Positions 1 through 9,041 of a stretch of DNA of 64,000 bases are shown in pieces. Made by a program: the position numbers and the translations under genes. The DNA is from JAJYRX01 sp041655275 (lineage in GTDB: Bacteria > Pseudomonadota > Gammaproteobacteria > Burkholderiales > Burkholderiaceae_B). The stretch lies in NCBI GenBank assembly GCA_041655275.1, contig JBBAFU010000001.1, positions 186,001 to 250,000 on the forward strand. The letters are read 5' to 3'. The first letter of the stretch is position 1. The number at the start of each line of letters is the position of its first letter. The notes beneath the pieces are model-generated. The model was given only the letters and a program-made list of their open reading frames with translations, made no database searches and had not been told where the DNA came from.

Positions 1-344
1 ATATGGGTGCGAAAGCGCGCACGCTGCCAGTCGAGCGGTTCGGCCTGGCGGAAATAGTCCAGCCCGGTCTCGCCGATGGCCACCACCTTGGGCGAGGATG
101 CGGCCAGTGCCGCCAGCTGTGCCACATCAGGCTCCGGCGTGTCCTCGTAGGCCGGGTGCACACCCACCGACGCGTGCAGCGCGTCATGCGCTTCCACCAT
201 GGCCAGCAGACCGGGCCAGTCGGGCAGGTTCACGCTGACCACCAGGGCCCGTTCGACCCTGTTCTCGCGCATGCGTGCCAGAATATCCGGCAGATTTTCG
301 GCCAGCTCCGGAAAATTCAGATGACAGTGGGAATCGACAAACAT
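1..344 (-). CDS. tatD: TatD-family metal-dependent hydrolase (N-terminal part only)
   Basis: This is the first 114 codons of a TatD/YcfH-type hydrolase; the gene runs off the left edge. The protein begins MFVDSHCHLNF, where the His-x-His of the amidohydrolase/TIM-barrel metal site lies at residues 6 and 8. A GETGLDY segment near residue 92 carries the conserved metal-ligand glutamate. Members are metal-dependent DNases or related phosphoesterases acting in the cytoplasm. The start is the ATG at 344, 13 bases beyond the holB stop, so it is probably the last gene of an mltG-tmk-holB-tatD transcript, an order common in betaproteobacteria. The C-terminal metal ligands cannot be checked. Confidence 0.9.
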   Translation of the reverse strand, partial: MFVDSHCHLNFPELAENLPDILARMRENRVERALVVSVNLPDWPGLLAMVEAHDALHASVGVHPAYEDTPEPDVAQLAALAASSPKVVAIGETGLDYFRQAEPLDWQRARFRTH

Positions 345-357
345 GATGTACCGTGAA

Positions 358-1410
358 TCAGGATCGGGAATGCGCCACCCCGGGCGCCAGTGCGAGCACA
401 ACGCGTTGCAGCGTCGTGTGTAAAAGCAGGCGCTCGTTCAGCGGATGTGCCGCCAGCGCCTTCTGGCGGCCCAGCCAGCGCAAGGTCTCCAGCAGGCGCA
501 GGGGCGACGCCTGTGCCGCAATGGGGCCGGTCGCGGACGCCAGCTCGGGATAATACCGCGAACCGGCGGCATGGTGAACGAGCAGCACATCCATGAAAAG
601 GCGCTGCAGCGTATCGAGCCAGAAGACCGTTTCCTCCTTGGCGAGCGCATCGGCCAGCTCGCCCACGGCCGGGTTTGCACTGCCGTACCGGGCAATCGCC
701 AGCAAATCGCACAACCAGGCGGGGCAGGCTTCTCCACCCTTCTCGAATGCCGCCTGCGCACGCAGGGGTGCCTGACTGGAAGCTGCCAGCCAGGCCGCCG
801 CCGGCTCCACCCCTTGCGTGTGCAGCCAGGCTTCACTGTCGTCGCGTTCGGGCACCGCCAGTGGCAGGCGCCGGCATCGCGAGACCAGGGTGGGCAGCAG
901 GCGATCGGGCGCATGCGCAACCAGCAGAAACACCGTGGCTGCCGGCGGCTCCTCAAGAATCTTCAGCATCGCATTGGCCGAGACGGGATTGAGTGATTCC
1001 GCCGGATAGACGACGGCCACGCGCCAGCCGCCACGATGCGTCTTCGTGTTGAACCATGAATTCAGGCTGCGCAGCTGATCGATACGGATCTCGCGCGAGG
1101 GTGCGCTGCCCTCGCGCCCGCCACCGGCCGCAGCCTCATCGCCCTCCAGCACGGCCACGGCGTCCGGGCGGATGAAGCGCAGATCGGGATGATTGCCGCT
1201 GGCCACCCACCGGCATGATGCGCATTCACCACAGGACAGGCCCTTGTGCGGAGCAGCGCACAGCAGGCTGGCCGCAGCCGCCCGTGCAAACTGCGTCTTG
1301 CCGATGCCTTGCATGCCATGAATGATCCAGGCATGAGCAAACCGCTCCTGATCGGCCAGCCAGCGCTGTGCCGTCGCATGCTGCCAGGGCAGGAATTGCG
1401 GCAAAGTCAT
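358..1410 (-). CDS. holB: DNA polymerase III subunit delta prime
   Basis: A 350-residue clamp-loader subunit of the DNA polymerase III holoenzyme, which helps load the beta sliding clamp. Visible features are a P-loop-like GMQGIGKT at residues 32-39, four cysteines at 51, 60, 63 and 66 forming the zinc module typical of clamp-loader subunits, and the SRC motif (TLVSRCRRL), which supplies an arginine finger. The ATG overlaps the tmk stop in an ATGA (1407-1410), so the two are translationally coupled. The tmk-holB pairing is widespread in proteobacteria. Length is normal for the family. Confidence 0.95.
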   Translation of the reverse strand: MTLPQFLPWQHATAQRWLADQERFAHAWIIHGMQGIGKTQFARAAAASLLCAAPHKGLSCGECASCRWVASGNHPDLRFIRPDAVAVLEGDEAAAGGGREGSAPSREIRIDQLRSLNSWFNTKTHRGGWRVAVVYPAESLNPVSANAMLKILEEPPAATVFLLVAHAPDRLLPTLVSRCRRLPLAVPERDDSEAWLHTQGVEPAAAWLAASSQAPLRAQAAFEKGGEACPAWLCDLLAIARYGSANPAVGELADALAKEETVFWLDTLQRLFMDVLLVHHAAGSRYYPELASATGPIAAQASPLRLLETLRWLGRQKALAAHPLNERLLLHTTLQRVVLALAPGVAHSRS

Positions 1411-2099
1411 CGGACCGCTCCGGTATCATCATCGACCGCGCCAAAGCCGCCCAGAAGCTGCTGCAGATGTTCGAGCAGACGCTGGCGTGTGTATGCCATC
1501 GGCAACGAGGAATCCAGGATGCAGAAGCGCTCGGGATGGGCGCGCGCACGCGCCAGATAGGCGGCACGGGTACGCTCGAAGAACACCATCTCCTCGCGCT
1601 CGAAACGATCGCGGTCCCGGCTGCGCAGCAAGCGCTCGTGCGCAAGCTCGGGCGAGAGGTCGAACAGAAAAGTGCAGTCCGGCTGGAGACCGGCATGCAC
1701 CCACTGCTCCAGTATTGCCAACCGCTCTTGTGACAGGCCGCGCCCGCCACCCTGATAGGCGTAGCTGGCGTCCGTGAACCGGTCACAGACCACCCATTGC
1801 CCGCGTGCCAGGGCCGGTTGTATGCACAGTGCCAGGTGCTCATTGCGTGCCGCGAACATCAGCAGGGCCTCGGTATCCGCCTGCATATCATGCGACAGCA
1901 GCACGCCACGCAGCACCTCGCCCAGCGGCGTGCCGCCGGGCTCGCGCGTGGTGATCACACTGTGACCCGCATCGCGGATCTGTGCGGCCAGCCATTCGAC
2001 ATGCGTGCTCTTTCCGGCGCCATCCACCCCTTCCAGGGTGATGAAGCATCCCCGGCGTGAAGCCTGTGCCTGACCGGCTTGTGTTGCCGTCATCATCAT
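1407..2099 (-). CDS. tmk: Thymidylate kinase
   Basis: Phosphorylates dTMP to dTDP with ATP in dTTP synthesis. The P-loop GVDGAGKST begins near residue 24, a DRF motif (VVCDRFTDAS) supplies the base- and phosphate-binding site, and an arginine-rich LID (SRDRDRFEREE) follows. The start is one of three consecutive ATG codons (2099, 2096, 2093), so the exact first residue is uncertain. At 230 residues it is slightly longer than many homologues because of an N-terminal extension of about 15 residues. Seven bases separate it from mltG, and its end overlaps holB by four. Confidence 0.96.
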   Translation of the reverse strand: MMMTATQAGQAQASRRGCFITLEGVDGAGKSTHVEWLAAQIRDAGHSVITTREPGGTPLGEVLRGVLLSHDMQADTEALLMFAARNEHLALCIQPALARGQWVVCDRFTDASYAYQGGGRGLSQERLAILEQWVHAGLQPDCTFLFDLSPELAHERLLRSRDRDRFEREEMVFFERTRAAYLARARAHPERFCILDSSLPMAYTRQRLLEHLQQLLGGFGAVDDDTGAVR

Positions 2100-2106
2100 T
2101 CACCTT

Positions 2107-3117
2107 TCACTGGCGCCGGCCAAGAATGTACTTGGCCACTGCCCGGTTGTGTGCATCAAGATTGCGCGAAAACTCGCTCGTGCCGTCGCCGCGGGCAACA
2201 AAATAGAAGAAATCATGCCGCTCGGGATGCAGGGCCGCCTCGAGCGCTGCAAGGCCGGAGATCGCAATCGGCGTGGGTGGCAGGCCGGGCCGCGTATATG
2301 TGTTCCAGGGCGTGTCACGCTGCAGGTCTGCCTTGCGGATGCGGCCCTTGTAGGCTTCGCCCATGCCATAGATGACGCTGGGATCGGTCTGCAGGGGCAT
2401 GCCCACGCGCAGTCGGTTGGCGAATACGCCTGAAATGCGCGCCCTGTCCTCGCCATGGCCGGTCTCCTTCTCTATCAGGGATGCGAGTATCAGCGCCTCA
2501 TAGGGCGACGCCAGCCGCAGTTGCGCATCACGCGTTGGCCACAACGCATTCAGCCGCAGCATCAGGGCATCATACGCCTGGCGCAGGATCTCGACATCTG
2601 TCGTCCCCGGCACGAAGACGTACGTGTCCGGATAGAACAGCCCTTCCAGACTGGTTTGCTCAAGGCCCAGGCGGCGCAGGATTTCAGCGTCGTCTGCACC
2701 TTCCAGCGTCTGGCGGATGCGGCCGTTCTCTGCAAGCGTGGCACGAACGCGCGGCCAGGTCCAGCCTTCGATGAAGGTGATGCGTGCGTGCACCATGTCG
2801 CCCCTGGCCATGCGCTCCAGTATCTGCCGGGGGGTGTCGCCACGCTGTGCAAGATAGGCACCTGCCTTGATGCGCGTATCCTGCCCGGTGAGCCGGGCCA
2901 GCACGAGAAAGCCGGCGGCATTCACATGAATGCCCGCCCGGTTCAGCGACTGCGCCACTGCGCGTACGCCGCTGCCGGGCGCGATGAGGTATTCTATTTG
3001 CTCCTCATCCATGGCAACGGCGCGCTCCGCCCAATACCAGCCCGCCCCATACAGGCCTGCGCCTGCCAGGAAAAGGGCCAGCATCCCTGCCAGCAAGACT
3101 TTCAAAATTCTGCTCAT
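2107..3117 (-). CDS. mltG: Endolytic murein transglycosylase MltG
   Basis: An inner-membrane lytic transglycosylase that cleaves nascent glycan strands and is proposed to terminate peptidoglycan chain growth. One N-terminal membrane segment (about residues 6-29) precedes a YceG domain. The LIEKE motif (about residues 215-220), containing the catalytic glutamate, is intact, as is the GLFYPDTY segment. The ATG at 3117 is preferred over an in-frame GTG at 3123; neither has a strong ribosome site. The gene diverges from ygfZ across only about 35 bases and leads tmk-holB-tatD. Confidence 0.94.
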   Translation of the reverse strand: MSRILKVLLAGMLALFLAGAGLYGAGWYWAERAVAMDEEQIEYLIAPGSGVRAVAQSLNRAGIHVNAAGFLVLARLTGQDTRIKAGAYLAQRGDTPRQILERMARGDMVHARITFIEGWTWPRVRATLAENGRIRQTLEGADDAEILRRLGLEQTSLEGLFYPDTYVFVPGTTDVEILRQAYDALMLRLNALWPTRDAQLRLASPYEALILASLIEKETGHGEDRARISGVFANRLRVGMPLQTDPSVIYGMGEAYKGRIRKADLQRDTPWNTYTRPGLPPTPIAISGLAALEAALHPERHDFFYFVARGDGTSEFSRNLDAHNRAVAKYILGRRQ

Positions 3118-3152
3118 CGGCACGATTGTAAGCGTTTCCCGGAATTAATTAG
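3118..3152. promoter_or_regulatory. Very short divergent spacer between mltG and ygfZ
   Basis: Only 35 bases separate the two divergent start codons. No pair of sigma-70 promoters fits in this space, so at least one promoter must lie inside the opposite gene or the two overlap heavily. No clear -10/-35 pair was recognised. Confidence 0.3.
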
Positions 3153-4070
3153 ATGACAGACAGCGCCTTCCCACCCGTCCTCCTGAACGACCTCACGCTG
3201 ATACAGGTGAGCGGCACCGATGCCCGTGATTTTCTGCAGGCCCAGCTCACCCAGGATGTACAGCGATGCACGGCAGACCAGGCCGTCCTGGCGGCCTATT
3301 GCTCGCCCCGCGGCCGGGTTCTGGCCACCCTGGTGCTCATCCAGGCCCGGACCGGCCCCGAATCACCCTTGTGGCTGCTGCTCAAGTCCGACATCGCCGA
3401 CGCCGTCATCCAGCGGCTGCGGATGTTCGTGCTCCGTGCCCGGGTCAGCCTGGAACGCCTTGATATGCCAATCAGCGGGCACCGCAATGGTTCCGGTCCC
3501 GAAGCATCGCTGCAGGTCCAGCGCCAGGCGGGTCGCCTCCTGGTGCGTGCGCCCGGCGAACCCGTGCGTCACTGGGTACCGGGTGATGACAGCGCCCGAC
3601 CGGATGCCGCTGCGCTTGCGCGGTGGCAGGCCGACGATATCCGTGCGGGTTTTCCATGGCTGGAAGCAGAAACCCGGGATGTTTTCATCCCGCAGACGCT
3701 GAATCTGGACCTGATTGATGGCCTGAGCTTTACCAAGGGCTGTTATCCGGGTCAGGAAGTGGTGGCGCGCAGCCATTACCGGGGAAGCGTAAAGCGGCGC
3801 ATGGCCTATGTTCATGCAGCCATAGCGAGCGATGCCGTGCCGGCCGTACGGGCGGGTGATGACCTCTTCGATGCCGGTACGGAACGCCCTGCAGGCCGCA
3901 TCATCAATGTCGCTGCCGACGATGAGGGGCTGCATCTGCTGGCCGAAGTGATGTTGTCCGATGTGTTGCCGGCTGGGCCGGCGGGACTGGCCGGGGTGGA
4001 CCTGCGGCTGGAAAGCCCGCAGGGTACGCCGGTCACGCCCGATCCGAAGAGCCTCGCCCTGGTGTCATAG
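3153..4070 (+). CDS. ygfZ: YgfZ/GcvT-like folate-binding Fe-S protein
   Basis: A folate-binding protein of the YgfZ family, which supports assembly or repair of a subset of iron-sulfur enzymes. The family signature KGCYPGQE lies at residues 195-202, including its redox-active cysteine (C197). The 305-residue length fits. It stands alone on the plus strand between mltG (divergent) and a CoA hydrolase-like gene (convergent, with stops overlapping by six bases). The name rests on the signature and the GcvT-like fold pattern; the folate-binding residues were not checked individually. Confidence 0.92.
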   Translation: MTDSAFPPVLLNDLTLIQVSGTDARDFLQAQLTQDVQRCTADQAVLAAYCSPRGRVLATLVLIQARTGPESPLWLLLKSDIADAVIQRLRMFVLRARVSLERLDMPISGHRNGSGPEASLQVQRQAGRLLVRAPGEPVRHWVPGDDSARPDAAALARWQADDIRAGFPWLEAETRDVFIPQTLNLDLIDGLSFTKGCYPGQEVVARSHYRGSVKRRMAYVHAAIASDAVPAVRAGDDLFDAGTERPAGRIINVAADDEGLHLLAEVMLSDVLPAGPAGLAGVDLRLESPQGTPVTPDPKSLALVS

Positions 4071-5192
4071 ATCGGCCAGCGGATGCGGCGTGCCTTCGGG
4101 CCAGGGTTCAGCGAAGAAGCGGTCCAGCCACGCTTGCGCCTGGCCGTCACGGCCGGGCTGCTGCCAGCGGGGCTGCTTGTCCTTGTCAATCAGCAGGGCC
4201 CGTATCCCCTCCTGGAAATCGCCATGGGATGCGCAATGCAGCAGAACCACATATTCCTCGCGAAATACATCCGCCAGTGAAGCATGGCGCAGCCGGTGCT
4301 GCATGGCAAAGGCCAGCAACAGCGAACCCGGTGCGCCGGACGCATGATTGGCGGCAGCCCGCTGCAGCCAGGGATCATCGTGCCCGGCCAGCCGGCGCAG
4401 GCCGGCACAGACGGCATCGAAGTCGCGCCCCTCGCCCAGTCGGCGCATCAGATGGTGGTGGCGCCAGACCGGCCCGGAATCAGCCGCTGCCGGTGCCTGC
4501 ATGGCGTGGATGACCTGTCCGGCGGCCTGTGCGTCCTGCGCCGTGTCGCCTGTCCAGGACTGTGACTGCAGGTGGTTCACCAGCGTATCGAATGCCGTGG
4601 CGGGCAGGCAGGCGTCTGCCAGACCCAGGCGCAGGCAGTCTTGCGCACCCAGCTGGCTGGCCGTCAATGCGAGAAAGACGCCGATACCCCGGGGCAGGCG
4701 TCCGTAGGTCCATGTTGCACCGGCATCGGGAAACAGGCCAATGCCGATCTCGGGCATGGCAAAGCGGGTCGTCTCGGTGACGATGCGATGGCTGGCGCCC
4801 GCCATCAGTCCCGCCCCGCCGCCCATGACAATGCCGCTGCCCCAGCAGACGATGGGCTTGTCGTACACGTGCACCGTATGATCCAGCAGGCATTCGGCAA
4901 GGAAGAACTCGCGCGCATATGCATTCGCCCAGGGATCTTTCTGCGGGTTGTCCAGCATGCTGCGATAGATGGCATGCAGGTCTCCCCCGGCACAGAAAGC
5001 CCGCTCGCCGGCGCCCCGCAGGATGACCAGGGCAATGGAAGGGTCTGCCGCCCAGCGCTCCAGTGCCTCGAGCATCAGGCGCGACATCTCCAGCGAAATG
5101 CCATTCAGCGCATCCGGCTGATTGAGTGTGAGCAGTCCAATGCGAAAACTTGCAGCAGCGTCAAGTTCCGCAGTCAAGATCGGCGATACCAT
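4065..5192 (-). CDS. Enoyl-CoA hydratase/isomerase family, 3-hydroxyisobutyryl-CoA hydrolase-like
   Basis: A 375-residue crotonase-superfamily protein. The length and the paired acidic residues in MPEIGIGLFPDAG (Glu and Asp eight residues apart) match 3-hydroxyisobutyryl-CoA hydrolases rather than the shorter enoyl-CoA hydratases of about 260 residues. The oxyanion-hole segments AFCAGGD (about 66-71) and GIVMGGGAGL are present. The family reaction hydrolyses 3-hydroxyisobutyryl-CoA in valine breakdown. No other valine-catabolism gene lies nearby, so the physiological substrate is inferred from family only. The ATG at 5192 follows an AGGAG about ten bases upstream. Confidence 0.85.
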   Translation of the reverse strand: MVSPILTAELDAAASFRIGLLTLNQPDALNGISLEMSRLMLEALERWAADPSIALVILRGAGERAFCAGGDLHAIYRSMLDNPQKDPWANAYAREFFLAECLLDHTVHVYDKPIVCWGSGIVMGGGAGLMAGASHRIVTETTRFAMPEIGIGLFPDAGATWTYGRLPRGIGVFLALTASQLGAQDCLRLGLADACLPATAFDTLVNHLQSQSWTGDTAQDAQAAGQVIHAMQAPAAADSGPVWRHHHLMRRLGEGRDFDAVCAGLRRLAGHDDPWLQRAAANHASGAPGSLLLAFAMQHRLRHASLADVFREEYVVLLHCASHGDFQEGIRALLIDKDKQPRWQQPGRDGQAQAWLDRFFAEPWPEGTPHPLADL

Positions 5193-5218
5193 GATTCGTG
5201 CTCTCCTGGTGTTCTGGT

Positions 5219-5578
5219 TTATTGTGATGTGCTGGGGCCGGACGTCGCACCAGGCCCGCGGCCTCGGCGCGGGCGTGCCCGGCGCCGGCGGCGCTCCATG
5301 GGATCGATTTCAAGCGGGCGCAGGATTTCGACGCGATCCTGATCCGCCAGGACCTGATCCGCATGACAGCGCCGGCCGAAAATCCCCAGTGATATCCGTC
5401 CGGGAGACTGTTCGGGATGAGCGGCCAGGAAGCCGCTTTGCGCCACTGCGTCCCCCGCCGTACTGCCGGCAGGCAGGCGCAGGCGACGACGCCACGCCCC
5501 TTGCGGCAAGGCATGGACAACCTCGACGCGTATGGTGGAAGATGCCGGCGACGTGGCGCTCGACTCAGGCGTTGGCAT
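5219..5578 (-). CDS. rnfH: RnfH-family protein (ubiquitin-like fold)
   Basis: A 119-residue small protein of the RnfH family (beta-grasp fold). The core runs from IRVEVVHALP through LRLPAGST to GIFGRR and DRVEILRPLEIDP, followed by an Arg/Pro/Gly-rich tail. It starts at the ATG at 5578, overlapping the end of ratA by 14 bases, the usual ratA-rnfH coupling in proteobacteria. The family's biochemical role is unsettled; despite the name it is usually not linked to the Rnf complex. The basic tail of about 25 residues (RRRRARPRRGRG) is the odd part. Confidence 0.88.
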   Translation of the reverse strand: MPTPESSATSPASSTIRVEVVHALPQGAWRRRLRLPAGSTAGDAVAQSGFLAAHPEQSPGRISLGIFGRRCHADQVLADQDRVEILRPLEIDPMERRRRRARPRRGRGPGATSGPSTSQ

Positions 5579-6002
5579 AAGCCACCTGGGCGCGCTGTGT
5601 GAAAGAATCGATGAAGCTGGAAGCGATGCGATTGAAGACGGGTCCGACCACGGCTTCGAGAGCCCGGCGCGAGAAAGCATACTGCATGGTGTACTCGACC
5701 TTGCAGGCATCCGGTGCCAGCTCGTGAAACTCCCAGAGTCCGGACAGGGCCGAGAATGGCCCGTCCAGCAACTCCACGCGAATCGAGCGCGGGTAGTCAT
5801 GCGTATTGCGCGTGGTGAACGTCTGGCGAATTCCGGCGAAGGCGATGGTGACCGATGCATCCATCCCCTGCTCGTCCCGGCGATGGACGGCGGAGCCGCC
5901 GCACCAGGGCATGAATTCGGGGTATTTCTCTACATCGGCCACCAGCTCGAACATCTGGCTGCAGCTGTAGGGAACGAGCACGGAGCGCTTGACAGTATGC
6001 AT
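5565..6002 (-). CDS. ratA: RatA/COQ10-like START-domain protein
   Basis: A 145-residue polyketide-cyclase/START-fold protein. It opens with the typical VKRSVLVPYS segment, followed by LVADVEKYPEFMPWC, which matches RatA and the coenzyme Q-binding COQ10 family. In E. coli RatA was described as the toxin of a RatA-RatB pair, inhibiting 70S assembly; a role in quinone handling is the alternative suggested by COQ10 homology. It is upstream of and overlaps rnfH, and diverges from smpB across 61 bases, a conserved arrangement. Confidence 0.9.
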   Translation of the reverse strand: MHTVKRSVLVPYSCSQMFELVADVEKYPEFMPWCGGSAVHRRDEQGMDASVTIAFAGIRQTFTTRNTHDYPRSIRVELLDGPFSALSGLWEFHELAPDACKVEYTMQYAFSRRALEAVVGPVFNRIASSFIDSFTQRAQVAYANA

Positions 6003-6063
6003 CTCTAGGCGTGAACGGGATAGAATGGGCTGATTTTACTCATGCCCGGGCACCTGATCATCC

Positions 6064-6519
6064 ATGACCATTGTCGACAACCGCAAAGCGTACCACGATT
6101 ATTTCATTGAAGACCGCTATGAAGCCGGCCTGGTCCTGCAGGGCTGGGAGGTGAAGGCCATCCGGGCCGGCCATGTGCAGCTCAAGGAAAGCTATATCAT
6201 TGTGCGCAATGGCGAGCTGTGGATCATCGGCATGCACATCAGCCCTCTGCCGACGGTATCCAGCCACGTGCGGCCCGATGCCACGCGCACGCGCAAGCTG
6301 CTGCTGCGCGCCGAAGAAATCAAGCGGCTGATCGGGCAGGTCGAGCAGCGTGGCTACACCCTGGTGCCGCTCAACCTGCACTATCGCAATGGCCGCATCA
6401 AGCTGGATTTCGGCCTGGGCCGCGGCAAGAAGCTGCATGACAAGCGCGACACCGCTCGCGAAAGAGACTGGCAACGCGAGCGGGAGCGCCTGCTCAAGCA
6501 CGACACCCGGCGGGATTAG
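6064..6519 (+). CDS. smpB: SsrA-binding protein SmpB
   Basis: The tmRNA partner in trans-translation: it binds SsrA RNA, delivers it to stalled ribosomes and mimics part of a tRNA anticodon arm. The 151-residue protein shows the family core (GWEVKAIRAGHVQLKESY, VRPDATRTRKLLL) and the basic C-terminal tail (GRGKKLHDKRDT through ERERLLKHD) that enters the mRNA channel. It is divergent from ratA-rnfH. Its end overlaps the ppsA stop by four bases in a tail-to-tail arrangement. No ssrA gene was found in the window. Confidence 0.97.
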   Translation: MTIVDNRKAYHDYFIEDRYEAGLVLQGWEVKAIRAGHVQLKESYIIVRNGELWIIGMHISPLPTVSSHVRPDATRTRKLLLRAEEIKRLIGQVEQRGYTLVPLNLHYRNGRIKLDFGLGRGKKLHDKRDTARERDWQRERERLLKHDTRRD

Positions 6520-8882
6520 TCCACGGCCAGGCGCTGCCAGGTGTCGACGACGGTATCCGGGTTCAGCGACAGCGACAGAATGCCCTCGTCACGCAGCCAC
6601 AGCGCCAGCTCCGGATGATCGCTGGGCCCCTGGCCGCAGATGCCGACATACTTGCCGGCATCCAGGCACGCCTGGATGCTGCGACGCAACATGAATTTGA
6701 CCGCATCGTCCCGCTCGTCGAAATCCGCCACCAGCAACGCCATGCCGGAATCACGATCCAGTCCCAGGGTGAGCTGGGTCAGGTCATTGGAGCCGATGGA
6801 AAAGCCGTCGAAATGCGCCAGGAACTGCTCGGCCAGAATGGCATTGGACGGCACCTCGCACATCATGATGAGGCGCAGGCCATTCTCGCCGCGCACCAGG
6901 CCGTTCCGCCCCAGCAAACGGACCACCCGCTCCGCCTGCGGCACAGTACGCACGAAAGGCACCATGATCTCGACGTTCGTCAAGCCCATCTCTTCCCTGA
7001 CCTTCTTGAGCGCTTCGCATTCCATGAGGAAGCACTCCTCGAAGTCCTCGGACAGATAGCGTGAGGCCCCGCGAAAGCCCAGCATGGGATTTTCCTCTTC
7101 GGGTTCGTAGCGTGCGCCGCCGATGAGTTTGCGATACTCGTTCGACTTGAAATCCGACAGGCGCACGATCACCGGCTTGGGATGGAAGGCCGCCGCCAGC
7201 GTGGCGATACCCTCGGCCAGTTTCTCGACGAAAAAGGCCCGGGGGCTCGCATAGCCGCGCGCTGCCGATTCCACTGCGCTCTTGAGCTCGGGATCGACAT
7301 TGGGATAATCGAGCACCGCCTTGGGATGGACGCAGATATTGTTGTTGATGATGAACTCGAGCCGGGCAAGGCCAACGCCGTCATTGGGAATCTGTGAAAA
7401 GTCAAAGGCGAGCTGCGGATTGCCCACGTTCATCATGATCTTCATGCCCACGTCGGGCATCTCGCCCCACTGGACTTCCTCGATCTCGGTCTCGAGCAGG
7501 CCGTCATAGATGCGGCCCTCGTCGCCTTCCGCGCATGACACCGTGACTTCGGTGCCGGTCGTCAGTACGTCGGTGGCATTGGCACAACCCACGACGGCGG
7601 GAATACCCAGCTCGCGCGCGATGATAGCCGCGTGGCAGGTGCGCCCGCCGCGATTCGTGACGATGGCGGCCGCGAGTTTCATCACGGGCTCCCAGTTGGG
7701 GTCCGTCATGTCGGTGACCAGGATGTCGCCCGGGCGCACCAGCGCCATCTGCGAGGCGTCGCCCACGACACGCACCGTGCCCGAGCCGATCTTCTGGCCG
7801 ATGGCCCGTCCGGTCACGAGTACGTCACCGGTGGCCACCAGACGGTAGCGCTCCTGCACATCATTGTGTGCCTGCTGCGACTTCACGGTCTCTGGCCGTG
7901 CCTGGAGGATGTAGATGCGGCCATCCCGGCCGTCACGCCCCCATTCGATATCCATGGGACGCCCGTAGTGCCGCTCGATGATGACCGCGTAACGTGCCAG
8001 CTCCATCACTTCGGCATCCGTGAGTGAATAGCGGTTGCGCTCGGACACCGGTACCTCTACGGTGCGCACCGTCTCGTCGCTGTCCGGATCGGTATTGAAT
8101 TCCATCTTGATGAGCTTGGAACCGATGCGCCGGCTGATGATGGGGTCATGACCGGAAGCCAGCGTGGGCTTGAAGACATAGAACTCGTCGGGATTGACCG
8201 AGCCCTGGACCACAGTCTCGCCCAGACCGTAGGATGAGGTGATGAAGACCACATCGCGAAAGCCCGATTCGGTATCCAGGGTGAACATGACGCCCGCGCT
8301 GCCCAGGTCGGAGCGCACCATGCGCTGCACGCCTGCCGACAGGGCGACATCGGTATCCCCATAACCCTTGTGTATGCGATAGGAAATGGCGCGGTCGTTG
8401 TACAGCGAGGCAAAGACTTCGTGGATCCTGGCCAGGATGTCGTCGATGCCGACAACGTTCAGAAAGGTTTCCTGCTGGCCGGCAAAGGAGGCATCGGGAA
8501 GGTCTTCCGCCGTGGCCGAGGAGCGCACCGCGAAGCTGCCCGTGCCATCGGCATCCAGCGCCGCGAAAGCGGTACGGATCTCTGCTTCCAACTGCGGCGG
8601 AAACGGCGTATCCAGAATCCACTGCCGGATTTCGGCACCGGCGCTGGTCAGGTCGCGGACATCATCTGCATTCAGACGCGCCAGGCGCCCGGCAATGCGC
8701 GCATGCAACCCGGTACTCGCCAGAAAATCACGAAAAGCCTGTGCGGTGGTGGCAAAGCCCCCCGGCACGCGCACGCCGGCATCGGCAAGCTGGCTGATCA
8801 TTTCTCCCAAAGATGCGTTCTTACCTCCTACCGACTCGACATCGCTCATGCGCAGTCGTTCAAAAGCCACCACGTAAGACAT
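6516..8882 (-). CDS. ppsA: Phosphoenolpyruvate synthase
   Basis: Converts pyruvate and ATP to PEP, AMP and phosphate for gluconeogenesis. The protein has 788 residues from the ATG at 8882, which is preferred over an in-frame GTG at 8891 because an AGGGTGA lies five bases upstream of it. Domain order is N-terminal ATP-binding (GGKNASLGEM from residue 19), swivelling phospho-histidine domain with GGRTCHAAI (catalytic H417; T415 is the residue type modified by the regulatory protein), and a C-terminal PEP/pyruvate barrel. It diverges from ppsR, its known regulator, and its leader holds a strong hairpin followed by a U-rich tract. Confidence 0.96.
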   Translation of the reverse strand: MSYVVAFERLRMSDVESVGGKNASLGEMISQLADAGVRVPGGFATTAQAFRDFLASTGLHARIAGRLARLNADDVRDLTSAGAEIRQWILDTPFPPQLEAEIRTAFAALDADGTGSFAVRSSATAEDLPDASFAGQQETFLNVVGIDDILARIHEVFASLYNDRAISYRIHKGYGDTDVALSAGVQRMVRSDLGSAGVMFTLDTESGFRDVVFITSSYGLGETVVQGSVNPDEFYVFKPTLASGHDPIISRRIGSKLIKMEFNTDPDSDETVRTVEVPVSERNRYSLTDAEVMELARYAVIIERHYGRPMDIEWGRDGRDGRIYILQARPETVKSQQAHNDVQERYRLVATGDVLVTGRAIGQKIGSGTVRVVGDASQMALVRPGDILVTDMTDPNWEPVMKLAAAIVTNRGGRTCHAAIIARELGIPAVVGCANATDVLTTGTEVTVSCAEGDEGRIYDGLLETEIEEVQWGEMPDVGMKIMMNVGNPQLAFDFSQIPNDGVGLARLEFIINNNICVHPKAVLDYPNVDPELKSAVESAARGYASPRAFFVEKLAEGIATLAAAFHPKPVIVRLSDFKSNEYRKLIGGARYEPEEENPMLGFRGASRYLSEDFEECFLMECEALKKVREEMGLTNVEIMVPFVRTVPQAERVVRLLGRNGLVRGENGLRLIMMCEVPSNAILAEQFLAHFDGFSIGSNDLTQLTLGLDRDSGMALLVADFDERDDAVKFMLRRSIQACLDAGKYVGICGQGPSDHPELALWLRDEGILSLSLNPDTVVDTWQRLAVD

Positions 8883-8900
8883 GAAAGTCACCCTGAACAG

Positions 8901-8963
8901 AATAAAAAGAAAAGCGTGTTTGCCTGCGGTACTGGCACCTGATAACCAATGCCGCAGGCAAAC
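8901..8963 (-). promoter_or_regulatory. Terminator-like hairpin in the ppsA leader (possible attenuator)
   Basis: Perfect 12-base inverted-repeat arms lie at 8918-8929 and 8952-8963 with a 22-base loop. Read on the minus strand, the stem is followed by ACGC and then a U-rich tract (8901-8914), ending about 18 bases before the ppsA start. This has the form of an intrinsic terminator placed upstream of the gene it would control. The alternatives are an operator shared by ppsA and ppsR or a terminator for upstream antisense transcription. Confidence 0.5.
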
Positions 8964-9041
8964 CGGCCTTGCCCGGACCAGGAGTGGCTGCTAAGCTTGC
9001 GATTGTACCGTTTCCGGCCCGCTTCTGTTGCCCAATTCCGC

